Source: Bacteroidales bacterium (GTDB taxonomy: Bacteria; Bacteroidota; Bacteroidia; Bacteroidales; P3). Taken from it: a DNA stretch of 64,000 bases. Location: the NCBI GenBank assembly GCA_024681475.1, contig JAILAT010000049.1, positions 1-64,000 of the forward strand. The letters run 5' to 3'. The notes below the pieces were generated by a model, which saw only the letters and a program-made list of their open reading frames with translations, searched no databases and was not told the origin of the DNA. The translations under genes were made by a program, and so were the position numbers. Shown in pieces: positions 21,893 through 31,593 of this stretch (within the stretch, counting starts at the first letter, position 1; each line of letters starts with the position of its first letter).

Positions 21893-22260
21893 CGCGCGCC
21901 TTCGGCGGGGATTCTCCTGCTCGCTTCGCTCGCGAAATCTGTAAATCTTATAGATTATTTCCGCCTTTGGCGGGATTGATTCTTTTTTGCTGCGCGGCCT
22001 TCGGCTGGGCTCCTTGCCGCTTGCGGCAGAGATCTTGTTGATCTTGTAGATTTTTTGCTGCGCGCGCCTTCGGCGGGGATTCTCCTGCTCGCTTCGCTCG
22101 CGAAATCTGTAAATCTTATAGATTATTTCCGCCTTTGGCGGGATTGTTTCCTTTTTGCTTCGCGCGCCTTCGGCGGGGATGCTTCTTTTTTTTGCGCGGC
22201 CTTTGGTAGGGTTTGTTTCTTCTTTTTTCGCTGCGCGCGCCTTCGGCGGGGTGGGGGGGG
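21893..22260. repeat. Intergenic repeat cluster: perfect 86-bp direct repeat (21893-21978 and 22061-22146) plus further CGCGCGCCTTCGGCGGGG-like units
   Basis: Both 86-bp copies read cgcgcgccttcggcggggattctcctgctcgcttcgctcgcgaaatctgtaaatcttatagattatttccgcctttggcgggattg. Confidence 0.95.
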
Positions 22261-22371
22261 CTTTGGTGGTGGTGGGATTTTTGTTTGCAAAGGTGGCTTT
22301 TTGACACGGGAAAACTGCACTGCAATTAACAATATTTAGCATAGAACTGCTTTTGTTTTAAGAAAAATGTG

Positions 22372-22379
22372 TATATTTG
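22372..22379 (+). promoter_or_regulatory. Bacteroidetes -7 element (TATATTTG) upstream of giant gene 2
   Basis: TAnnTTTG consensus with TTTTG about 16 nt upstream. Confidence 0.5.
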
Positions 22380-22438
22380 CATGGGCGTGAACCATTGAGG
22401 TTGTCGTGTAATGCGATGACTGTCAGGGGTTTGGGCTA

Positions 22439-22460
22439 ATTATAGGCTGTGGCCTATAAT
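22439..22460 (+). other. Perfect 9-bp stem-loop in the 5' leader of giant gene 2
   Basis: attataggc-tgtg-gcctataat. Confidence 0.7.
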
Positions 22461-22597
22461 AGAAAAATATTAATAATATTTCTTGGGCCGAAGTTGCGGG
22501 CATTGCAGCGAGGCTGAGGACAAAAAAGGCAAGAAAAAAGAGTAAACGAAACAAAAGTTGGAGGGCATCGTCGCTCGCAGAGCTGACGGCACCAACG

Positions 22598-25500
22598 ATG
22601 AAAAAAATAAACAAAAGGGAAAGCGAGATGAAGATTATAATTCATTGGACGAAAGGATTATTCAGAGTCATGAGTGTGGCAATGGCTGTGCTTATGCTGC
22701 ATTGTGGAGTTGTCAATGCACAGGTCGTGGTGGGCGGCGACGTCTACGGCGGCGGTGCTTTGGCCAACGTTACAGGCAATGCCCAGGTGGACATCACGAA
22801 AGGCACGGTGTCGGGAGCAGTGTACGGCGGCGGCTTGGGCCGCAAGGCCGGCACCGAGAGTCCCAGTGACCCTGGCGTGGCAGCCCTCGTGACGGGCACG
22901 GCGACGGTGAACATCGGCAGCGATGGCGACCAGACTGTGGTGGCCGGTAACGAAGTTTATGTCAAGCGAGTGTTCGGCTGCAACAATGCCAACGGTACGC
23001 CGCAGGGCGCCGTGAAGGTGAACATCTATGCCACGAACCGCACTGCCGAGAAGGACCAGGCACCCTACGTGGCTGCCGACGCCACCTACTCGATGATCGA
23101 GGTGTTCGGTGGCGGCAACGAGGCTCACTATCAGCCTTCGGTGGCTGGTACCAAGACGTCGGTGCACGTGTATGGGTGCTACAACACGATAGAGAGTGTG
23201 TATGGCGGTGGTAACGCTGCCAATGTGGGCACTGCCGGCACCAACGGTGCTGTGGCCGATACCATCGACGGCGGCCGTATGGACTGGGTGTTCGGCGGCG
23301 GCAACGGTGCCGGCGCCTCCAACCCGGGTGCCAACATCTATGGCAACGTGGGGCTGCTGGTGAACGCGGGTCGTATCAACCACCTGTTTGGCGGCAGCAA
23401 CGAGAAGGGTACCATCAGCGGCACGAAGAATATACAGGTGCTGAACACGGGTTTGTGTACTGAGTACATCGGTGAGGTGTTCGGAGGCAACAACAAGGCC
23501 GAGGGCAGCGGCGCTTTGACGCTGACGCTGCCGTGCGGCGCCAAAGCGCAGAATGTGGGTGCCGTGTATGGCGGATCGAATATGGCCAACTTGACCTCTG
23601 GCACGACGATAGTGTTGAACATCGAGGGCGGCACGTATGATTATGTCTATGGCGGCTCGAAGGGTACGAATTCGATCGCTGCCGATATTGATGGCGACGT
23701 GACGCTGAATCTGCATGGCGGCACGATAGCCAACGCTTTCGGCGGCAACAATGTGAACGGCAACATCACGGGACTTATCACGGTGAATGTCGACTCGTCG
23801 AGTGCCTGCCCGCTGCGCGTGGACAATGTGTACGGCGGCGGCAACCTGGCAACATACAATCCTACGGCAGCGAAAGCGAAAGCGCCCAACTACTCGCCTG
23901 TGGTGAACCTGATACACGGCACAGTGGGCTACCGTTCGGCTCCCAATGCTTTCAACGATGCCGATCCTGGCGACCATGGCCGTGTGTTTGGCGCCGGCAG
24001 GGGCAAGGCTGACGATCTCGATGCCGGCAAGGTGAACTCCAACCCGAAGGTGTGGATGAAGCCTGCCGCGCATGCCGACAGCAGCTTTGTGGTGCTCAAC
24101 GCCATCTATGGCGGCGGCGAGATGGCCGCCGTGAACGGCAGCACGCTGGTGCAGATAGACAACGGCCATGTGGGCAGCACGGAAGGTCTCGGTGCCCATT
24201 TGGCGCACGACAACGGCTACGTGTTCGGCGGTGGCAAGGGCTTGTATGTGGACTACAGGCTTGCCGCGGTGACGGGCAACTGCACGGTGAACATGGCCGG
24301 CGGCTATGTGCACAACACCCTCTTCGGCGGCGGCCAGATGGCTATGGTGGGCGTATATGACTATGCCAATGCCGCTTATGTGTCAAGTCATCCCACCTTC
24401 GTCGAAGGCGAGCAATACAACTGCACGGCCGGCGGCAACACCTATGTGAACATCAGCGGCGGCCAGGTGGGTCCTGTGGATGTGACGATGCAGGCCGACT
24501 TGGGCTTTGTGTTCGGCGCCGGCATGGGCTACTACACGCAGCCTGCCGCTCCGGGCTATGCCGACCCCGACCTCGACCAAGATGAGGATGGTTATATCAA
24601 TGCCCGTTTCGGCTATGTGAACAATACGTATGTGACCATCAGCAGCAACGCCTTCATCGTCGGCGCTGTATGGGGCGGCAGCGAGAACGGCCAGGTGCTG
24701 AACGACTGCCATGTGACCATCAGCGGCGGCCAGATAGGCGTGGGCAAGAACCAGACTGGAATTTACACCGAAGAGCAGTGGACTGCTGCCAAGAATGCGG
24801 TGAAGACCTACTACAACACCCCGACACCTGCCAATGAAGCCGCTCTGGCTACCGTGGCTGGGAACATGCCGGAGTGCGACAGCTGGCCCTATAGGGATGC
24901 CACGGGTGTCACCGACAACCATGGCGACACCTATCACTATTTGCCTTACGATGCTTATGCCGATGTCGACAATGCCGTGGCATTCCCCGCCAGCGTCGAG
25001 AACTACGCTTCGACCACCCATGCCGGCGACGGCCACACCTTCTTCGGCAACGTGTTCGGCGGCGGCTCGGGCTACTATCCCTACCGTGTCGGCGATGCCA
25101 CCAAGCACAGCACGTGGTACGAATTCCAAGGCCGTGTGCGTGGCGACACGTACCTCACCATCGAAGGCGGCCACATCCTGACCAGCGCCTACGGCGGCTG
25201 CGAGTATGCCGACGTGATGGGCGACTGCCATGTGACGATGAGCGGCGGCACCTTGGGTGTGCCGCGTACGGTGGCTGCCGCGCTGGCGCACCCCGTGACG
25301 TGCTATCTCTTCGGTGCCGGCAAGGGCGACCAGCGTACCACCTTCAATGTGCGTACCAATGTGCAGGATGTCGAGGTTACCGTCAACGGCGAGGCCTTCA
25401 TCTTCGGCTCGGTGTTCGGCGGCGGCGAGGACGGCCACGTGATCGGCGACGCGACGGTGAACATCGGCGGCAACGCATGGATAGGCACCACGGGTACCTC

Positions 25501-28500
25501 CTATGTCGACGGCAACATCTTCGGCGGCGGCCGCGGCTTCGGCGGCACGGCACTCACGGCAGGAAGCACAGAAGGCAACGTCGAGGTGAACATCAGCGAC
25601 AACTGCAAGATACTGGGCAACATTTACGGCGGCGGCCGACTGGCGTCGGTGGGCGTGCACATGGTGGCTGTCGGCGATTCGCGCTACGGCTACCTGATAG
25701 GCGACTACAGTGACGACGACCACAGCGATGCCACGCTCGAAGCCCACGGCAACATTGTCATCAACATCACCGGCGGCACGATAGGCAGCAACGTGGAGTT
25801 TGCCCCTGCGGCATTCTCGGATGCGGCATCCTACTCCATCCATGACATAGTACTTTACGACAACGATATCTGGCGCTTCACTGCAGCGCACAGCGGTGCA
25901 TGGAACGCGGCGCATGTCACGAAGATAGACCACACCACCGGCGGCAACGTCTTTGGCGGCAGCATGGGACGACTCACCGACTTGGAAGGTGCGAAGAACC
26001 ACCTGTGGCCTGGCTTGGCCAGGTGCCGCAGCACGGAGGTTAACATCACCGGCAATGCCGCCATCTTCGGCAACGTGTACGGCGGCGGCGAGCTGGGCTA
26101 CGTGATGAAGCACACCGACGTGAACATCGGCACCACGGGCGCACCCGAGATAGGCAAGGCCATCGGCACGCTGCCCAACGTGCGCTACACCGGCTCGGTG
26201 TATGGCGGCGGCTACGGCAGCGACGACATTGAGCAGCACACCAACGACACCGCCAGCCTGAACAACACCTATGTGACGGGTGCCATGCACGCAGGCCGCG
26301 TGTACGGCAACACCGACGTGGCTGTCGCCGGCGGCCATGTGTGGGGCAACGTGTACGGCGGCGGCGAAATGGCCTCGGTGGGTCGCCGATGGATCAACAT
26401 AGCAGCCAACGGCGATGCCGACAACTACATTCCCTTCGTCGGCAGGACGAATGGTACTTACACTGTCGATGCAACAACATACGACCAATATGCATGGAAC
26501 TCCGCTGTGGGCAACGCAAGTGTGACCATCAGCGGCGGCACGGTGGGCGATGTTACCCACACCACTATCGGCACAGAGCGCCAAACTGGCTGGGTGGCTG
26601 GCAAGACCGGCGGTGTCTTCGGCGGTGGCAAAGGCCACCCGGGACGCGTGGGTGAGGACTTCCATTTCACCCGCATGGCCTATGTCGACTCGGCGCAGGT
26701 CAATATCTCTGGTGGCCAGATGGCTGTCATCTTCGGTGGCAGCGAGAACGGCCATGTGCGCTACGGTACTTATGTCAACATGACCGGCGGCACAGTCGGC
26801 TTGGCAATGAGCGATGAGGAAAAAGACATGGACCCCTACGGCTACAGCCCCGTGGTGGTGTTCCATGGCAACGTGTACGGCGGTGGTCGCGGAGTCGATG
26901 TCACGGAAACCGGACACTTGGGCGACGGCTCGGGCCAGGTGTATGGCAGCACCTGTGTGACCATCAGCGCCGGCACGGTGACACACAATGTGTATGGCGG
27001 CGGCTCGCTGGCTACGGTGGGTGTCCAGCAGGCTGATGGATCCTTCCAGGCAGGCACTGGAAAGGCCACTGTCCTTATCAACGGTACCGCCGCCATCGGC
27101 GATGCTGCTGCCAAGGGCCACAACAGCGGCCGTGTGTTCGGCAGCGGGCGTGGTGTGGCAGCAGAAGAATTAGCCTCGCGAGCCTACACGAACAACACCT
27201 ATGTCACCATCGACGGAACGTGTCATGTATACGGATGTGTGTTCGGCAGCGGCGAGAACGGCCGTGTGTGGCAGAACACCTACGTCACCATCAACGGTGG
27301 CCAGATAGGCGAGGATTGGGCTTCATTGGAGGGAAGCCACAAAGAATATATCGGCAACGTCTATGGCGGCGGCCGTGGTATCGACCCTGCAGAAGGTGGC
27401 ATCAGCCGCACGGCGGGACTGGTGCACGGTGCGACGCACGTGAAGGTGACCGGCGGCAAGATATACCATAACGTCTTCGGCGGCGGCTCGCTGGCCAACG
27501 TGGGCGACACTGTGGAGCTCTCGCAATCGCGCATCGATGCCGGCGAGATATATGCGCAATACTATGATACCGTCGATTATGTCTACTCGCATGCTGAGCA
27601 CACTGCCGACGGCTTCACCAATGCCACGAACAACGGCAACACCTACATCTACATCAGCGGCGGCAAAATCGGTATTGACGGTAACAACAACGGACGTGTG
27701 TTCGGCGGTGGCCGCGGTAATGCCGGTCATAGCGACTATACGCCCTTTATCGACCCTCTCAGCACAGACGGTTTCACATCAGGCTCGGTCACCATCGCAG
27801 GAAATTCCTACACCATCTACTACAAGACCGAAGGCGGCAAGGTCATCACCTACCGCGTGACCAACAAGAGCGAGTTTGGTTACGACCAGTCGAAAGCGAT
27901 TTGGGTGTTGGGCAAGGAGCGCAACAGTACTTCAGAACCCTACGAGGATGCTGTGGTGTTGCGCGACTATACGAACCATACCTATGTGAACAGCACACAC
28001 GTGCTGGTGGACTACCCGTCGGTGACAACTACTGAGGTAAGCTATCCTGACGACCGCACCACGCTGTATGCCGTGAACGGATCGGGCGTGATGGAGACCT
28101 ACAACACCCATCTGGCTACTACGAAAACAAACACGGCCAGCTATGACTTTATCCGTGGCAGCGTGTTCGGCGGCGGCGACAACGGCCACGTGCGCGGCAC
28201 CACGGAGGTGGTGATCGAGCAGGGCCGCATCGGCACGCTGACAGGCAACGGCAACGGCGACGTGTTTGGCGGTGGCCGCGGCGAGGGCTTGAGCTACGAC
28301 GGCAACTACAGCTACGACGCCGGCAAGGTGTATGGCAACACCAACGTGACCGTCAACGGCGGCTGGATACTGCACAATGTGTATGGCGGCGGCAACCTGT
28401 CGTCGGTGGGAGAATTCACGGTCACCCTCTCGGGAGCACCTTCGGGTCGCGAGCACGACAAGGATGCCTGGCTGAACGGCTTGGGCTCGGTGGCAGGCTA

Positions 28501-31500
28501 CACCACTGCCAACGGTACCTGCACGGTGGATATTAACGGCGGTATCATTGGCGAGAAAATGACCGACATCATGGATGGCGGCAATGTGCGCGACGGAATG
28601 GACGGTGTCAACTCGAACCTGGGCGGCCACGTGTTCGGTTCGAGTCGCGGCCAGTCGTCGAACGAGGATCTTGTGAATAGAATGGCCTACGTGAACAACA
28701 CCGTTGTCAACATCAACAGCGGTGCCGAAGTGCACGGCTCGGTGTTCGGCGGCGGCGAGAACGGCCACGTGTTCTTCACGACCAACGTGAACATCAGCGG
28801 CGGCACCGTCGGTGTGCAGAACACCGCCACGACGGGCACCATCTATCGCGGCAACGCCTACGGCGGCGGACGTGGTACAGACCATGTGGGCAACACCACC
28901 GCCATCGGCCGTAACTCGGGATTGATTCTAGGTAACAGCTATCTTACCATGACGGGCGGCACGGTGTATCACCATGTGTTTGGCGGCGGCTCGCTGGCCA
29001 CGCTGGGCACCTATACCTACAGAGAGGGCAGCGGTGACGACAAGGACGAGATTACCGCGCTGCAGCGTGTCGAGACCGGCAAGACGGAGGTGTCCATCAG
29101 CGCCGGCACGGTGGGTATCAACGGTGTCAACAACGGCAGCGTGTTTGGCGCCGGCCGCGGAATGGTCGGCACAGTGGGCACTCAAGATATGGACATCTAT
29201 ACATTCGTGGACCGCACCTATGTGACCATCAGCGGAGAAGCCAACATCAAAGGCAACGTGTACGGCAGCGGCGACAACGGCCATGTGCTGCACAATACGC
29301 AGGTAGTGATTGCCGGCGGCACCATCGGTAGCGGAGCCACTGGCGGCAGTCCTCTGATTGGCAATGTGTTCGGTTCGGGCCGCGGTGCCGACACCTATCT
29401 GAACGGCAGCGACGAACCCACTTTGAGCGAAAATGCAGGCCGCGTGTATGGCAACACCGACGTGTATGTCGCCAACGGAATAGTGCGCAACAATGTGTAC
29501 GGTGGCGGCTACCTGGCCTCGGTGGGCGGCAACACCCATGTGACCATCGACAAGCAGGTCACCGTCGACAGAGAGACATGGACCTTCCCGGGAATGGTGG
29601 CCACGTTGACTCCTACCCCGACCACATTCCCTGCCTCAGCAGGTTCGCCTGTGGTGTGGGGCGATGTGTTTGGCGGCTCGGCACTTGGCGAGCTGGGCAA
29701 CGCCTCGGGCACGACGACCGTCGAAGCATTGAACGGCACCTTCGGCAGCACTTCGAGCTATCACTATGTTGCCACTGGTGAACTGAAGGGCAACATCTTC
29801 GGCGGCGGCAACGGCGACGCTGAGGGCAACACCATGGACAGCTACAGCAACGGCACCACCAGCGGTCACCGCGCTGCCAATGTGCTGAACGCCGTGCAGG
29901 TGAACATAGGCAAAACAACGCAGTACGACACCCCCGCCGAGGGTCCGAAGATTCTGGGCAACGTGTTCGGCTGCAACAACATCGCCGGATGCCCGAAGGA
30001 CGATGTCAACGTAGATATATATAGTACATACCATAATACCGGCGACGGCATCACCACGGGCGACGTATACCCCGTGACTCTGAAATCACAGGCGGCCGAC
30101 GTCGATGTGCTCGACAGCCTCGACATCATCCAGGTGTCGACGGCCAATCCCAAGACGCAGAATAACGGCTGGGAAGTGCTTGCCGTGCCCGCACGATATG
30201 CCCTGACGGGTGTGTATGGCGGCGGCAACCAGGCCTCGTATGCTCCCACTGGCGACCACAAGACCACCGTCACGGTGCATGAGTGTCACGAGAACACCAT
30301 CTACCGTGTGTATGGCGGCGGCAAGGGAGGCACGTCGCAGGCTGTGACGCACACCAACGCCGACGTGGTGATTGAAGGCGGCCACTTCTACCAAGTGTTT
30401 GCCGGCGGCAACGGTGAAGGCACAGGTAACCTGGGCGCCAGCGTGACCACGGCTAACGTGACCATCAAGGGCGGTGTCATCCAGAATGTGTTTGGCGGCT
30501 CGAACAGCAACGGTACGGTGACCAACACGTCGGTGAACTTCGAGACCAGCATCTGCGACGACTGGCAGCTGATACAGGAGGTCTTCGGCGGCGGCAACCG
30601 CGCTACCGGCAATGGCAACATCGTGGTGAACATCCCCTGCCACGCCAAGGGACTGAAAGATGTCTATGGCTGCTCGAACATGGCCGACTTCACGGGCGAT
30701 GTGCAGCTGAACATCTTCGGCAGCAAGATGCAGCGTGTCTTCGGCGGTGCCCGCAGCGCCAACATCAATGGCAACGTGGAGGTCAACATCTTCGCCGGCG
30801 ATATCGACGAGGTGTTCGGCGGCAACAACGTGGACGGCTACATCTTCGGCGACCTGGCCAGCGACAAGGGCAACATCGTGGTGAACATCGACATGAACAA
30901 CGACATCTGCCCCGACGAGAAGAACATCAACTATGTGTACGGTGGCGGCAACCTGGCAGCCTACCAGCCCGATGTGACGGGTGTGACAGGCACCAGCACC
31001 TACGACTTCAGCGGAGCCTCCTTTGGCTATGAGGCCACGCGCGTGTCGCCGCAAGTGAATGTCATCAGCGGCACGGTGAACACGGCAGTGTTCGGCGGCG
31101 GCCTGGGTGCTACGGCAGTGGTGAAGGCCAACCCGAGTGTGGTGATTGGCGCCGACCGCGTGCAGCAGCCCACCTACGAGCTGTCGGATCCGCTGGATCC
31201 TGGTTCGGACAAGATATACACTGGCGTGGAGGCACTGCTTACGCCGGTGTCCAACAACACCGTTGTCATCGGAGCAGGTCCTGCTTCCGACTTGCGCGGC
31301 TGTGTGCTGGGCGGCGGCAACGAAGCCGAAGTGTCGGGCAACACGAAGGTGAATGTGAAAGGCATCAGCGTGGTTCACGGCCATGTGTTCGGTGGTGGCA
31401 ACGCTGCCGACATCAGCGCTGACACCGAGGTCATCATCGGCGGACGGTCGAGGACCTTCGGCAACGTGTATGGCGGCGGCAACCTGGGAGAGATTGGTGG

Positions 31501-31531
31501 CAACACCAAGGTGATAGTCAACCAGGAGTGA
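22598..31531 (+). CDS. Giant secreted GGGN-repeat protein 2 (about 2977 aa; start may be the internal ATG at 22628)
   Basis: Signal peptide (GLFRVMSVAMAVLMLHCGVVNAQ) leading directly into VYGGGALANVTGNAQVDITKG repeats; repeats continue to the stop. Confidence 0.85.
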   Translation: MKKINKRESEMKIIIHWTKGLFRVMSVAMAVLMLHCGVVNAQVVVGGDVYGGGALANVTGNAQVDITKGTVSGAVYGGGLGRKAGTESPSDPGVAALVTGTATVNIGSDGDQTVVAGNEVYVKRVFGCNNANGTPQGAVKVNIYATNRTAEKDQAPYVAADATYSMIEVFGGGNEAHYQPSVAGTKTSVHVYGCYNTIESVYGGGNAANVGTAGTNGAVADTIDGGRMDWVFGGGNGAGASNPGANIYGNVGLLVNAGRINHLFGGSNEKGTISGTKNIQVLNTGLCTEYIGEVFGGNNKAEGSGALTLTLPCGAKAQNVGAVYGGSNMANLTSGTTIVLNIEGGTYDYVYGGSKGTNSIAADIDGDVTLNLHGGTIANAFGGNNVNGNITGLITVNVDSSSACPLRVDNVYGGGNLATYNPTAAKAKAPNYSPVVNLIHGTVGYRSAPNAFNDADPGDHGRVFGAGRGKADDLDAGKVNSNPKVWMKPAAHADSSFVVLNAIYGGGEMAAVNGSTLVQIDNGHVGSTEGLGAHLAHDNGYVFGGGKGLYVDYRLAAVTGNCTVNMAGGYVHNTLFGGGQMAMVGVYDYANAAYVSSHPTFVEGEQYNCTAGGNTYVNISGGQVGPVDVTMQADLGFVFGAGMGYYTQPAAPGYADPDLDQDEDGYINARFGYVNNTYVTISSNAFIVGAVWGGSENGQVLNDCHVTISGGQIGVGKNQTGIYTEEQWTAAKNAVKTYYNTPTPANEAALATVAGNMPECDSWPYRDATGVTDNHGDTYHYLPYDAYADVDNAVAFPASVENYASTTHAGDGHTFFGNVFGGGSGYYPYRVGDATKHSTWYEFQGRVRGDTYLTIEGGHILTSAYGGCEYADVMGDCHVTMSGGTLGVPRTVAAALAHPVTCYLFGAGKGDQRTTFNVRTNVQDVEVTVNGEAFIFGSVFGGGEDGHVIGDATVNIGGNAWIGTTGTSYVDGNIFGGGRGFGGTALTAGSTEGNVEVNISDNCKILGNIYGGGRLASVGVHMVAVGDSRYGYLIGDYSDDDHSDATLEAHGNIVINITGGTIGSNVEFAPAAFSDAASYSIHDIVLYDNDIWRFTAAHSGAWNAAHVTKIDHTTGGNVFGGSMGRLTDLEGAKNHLWPGLARCRSTEVNITGNAAIFGNVYGGGELGYVMKHTDVNIGTTGAPEIGKAIGTLPNVRYTGSVYGGGYGSDDIEQHTNDTASLNNTYVTGAMHAGRVYGNTDVAVAGGHVWGNVYGGGEMASVGRRWINIAANGDADNYIPFVGRTNGTYTVDATTYDQYAWNSAVGNASVTISGGTVGDVTHTTIGTERQTGWVAGKTGGVFGGGKGHPGRVGEDFHFTRMAYVDSAQVNISGGQMAVIFGGSENGHVRYGTYVNMTGGTVGLAMSDEEKDMDPYGYSPVVVFHGNVYGGGRGVDVTETGHLGDGSGQVYGSTCVTISAGTVTHNVYGGGSLATVGVQQADGSFQAGTGKATVLINGTAAIGDAAAKGHNSGRVFGSGRGVAAEELASRAYTNNTYVTIDGTCHVYGCVFGSGENGRVWQNTYVTINGGQIGEDWASLEGSHKEYIGNVYGGGRGIDPAEGGISRTAGLVHGATHVKVTGGKIYHNVFGGGSLANVGDTVELSQSRIDAGEIYAQYYDTVDYVYSHAEHTADGFTNATNNGNTYIYISGGKIGIDGNNNGRVFGGGRGNAGHSDYTPFIDPLSTDGFTSGSVTIAGNSYTIYYKTEGGKVITYRVTNKSEFGYDQSKAIWVLGKERNSTSEPYEDAVVLRDYTNHTYVNSTHVLVDYPSVTTTEVSYPDDRTTLYAVNGSGVMETYNTHLATTKTNTASYDFIRGSVFGGGDNGHVRGTTEVVIEQGRIGTLTGNGNGDVFGGGRGEGLSYDGNYSYDAGKVYGNTNVTVNGGWILHNVYGGGNLSSVGEFTVTLSGAPSGREHDKDAWLNGLGSVAGYTTANGTCTVDINGGIIGEKMTDIMDGGNVRDGMDGVNSNLGGHVFGSSRGQSSNEDLVNRMAYVNNTVVNINSGAEVHGSVFGGGENGHVFFTTNVNISGGTVGVQNTATTGTIYRGNAYGGGRGTDHVGNTTAIGRNSGLILGNSYLTMTGGTVYHHVFGGGSLATLGTYTYREGSGDDKDEITALQRVETGKTEVSISAGTVGINGVNNGSVFGAGRGMVGTVGTQDMDIYTFVDRTYVTISGEANIKGNVYGSGDNGHVLHNTQVVIAGGTIGSGATGGSPLIGNVFGSGRGADTYLNGSDEPTLSENAGRVYGNTDVYVANGIVRNNVYGGGYLASVGGNTHVTIDKQVTVDRETWTFPGMVATLTPTPTTFPASAGSPVVWGDVFGGSALGELGNASGTTTVEALNGTFGSTSSYHYVATGELKGNIFGGGNGDAEGNTMDSYSNGTTSGHRAANVLNAVQVNIGKTTQYDTPAEGPKILGNVFGCNNIAGCPKDDVNVDIYSTYHNTGDGITTGDVYPVTLKSQAADVDVLDSLDIIQVSTANPKTQNNGWEVLAVPARYALTGVYGGGNQASYAPTGDHKTTVTVHECHENTIYRVYGGGKGGTSQAVTHTNADVVIEGGHFYQVFAGGNGEGTGNLGASVTTANVTIKGGVIQNVFGGSNSNGTVTNTSVNFETSICDDWQLIQEVFGGGNRATGNGNIVVNIPCHAKGLKDVYGCSNMADFTGDVQLNIFGSKMQRVFGGARSANINGNVEVNIFAGDIDEVFGGNNVDGYIFGDLASDKGNIVVNIDMNNDICPDEKNINYVYGGGNLAAYQPDVTGVTGTSTYDFSGASFGYEATRVSPQVNVISGTVNTAVFGGGLGATAVVKANPSVVIGADRVQQPTYELSDPLDPGSDKIYTGVEALLTPVSNNTVVIGAGPASDLRGCVLGGGNEAEVSGNTKVNVKGISVVHGHVFGGGNAADISADTEVIIGGRSRTFGNVYGGGNLGEIGGNTKVIVNQE

Positions 31532-31593
31532 CCCGTGGACAGTGATATATAGATATGTATTCTATTTATATTAAAAAGCAAAACAAAGCAATC

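Noticed and set aside
21779-22342. 187-aa minus-strand ORF (PPKARAAKKEE...IIYKIYRFRERSEQENPRRRRA repeats)
   Set aside because: The peptide repetition is explained by the intergenic DNA direct repeats and palindromic units; probably non-coding, though repeat-derived peptides of this kind may be annotated elsewhere.
20335-31384. Long minus-strand ORFs opposite giants 1 and 2 (460, 551, 912, 317 and 432 aa)
   Set aside because: Same antisense artefact; AVH/AAV-rich repetitive translations mirror the GGGN codons.
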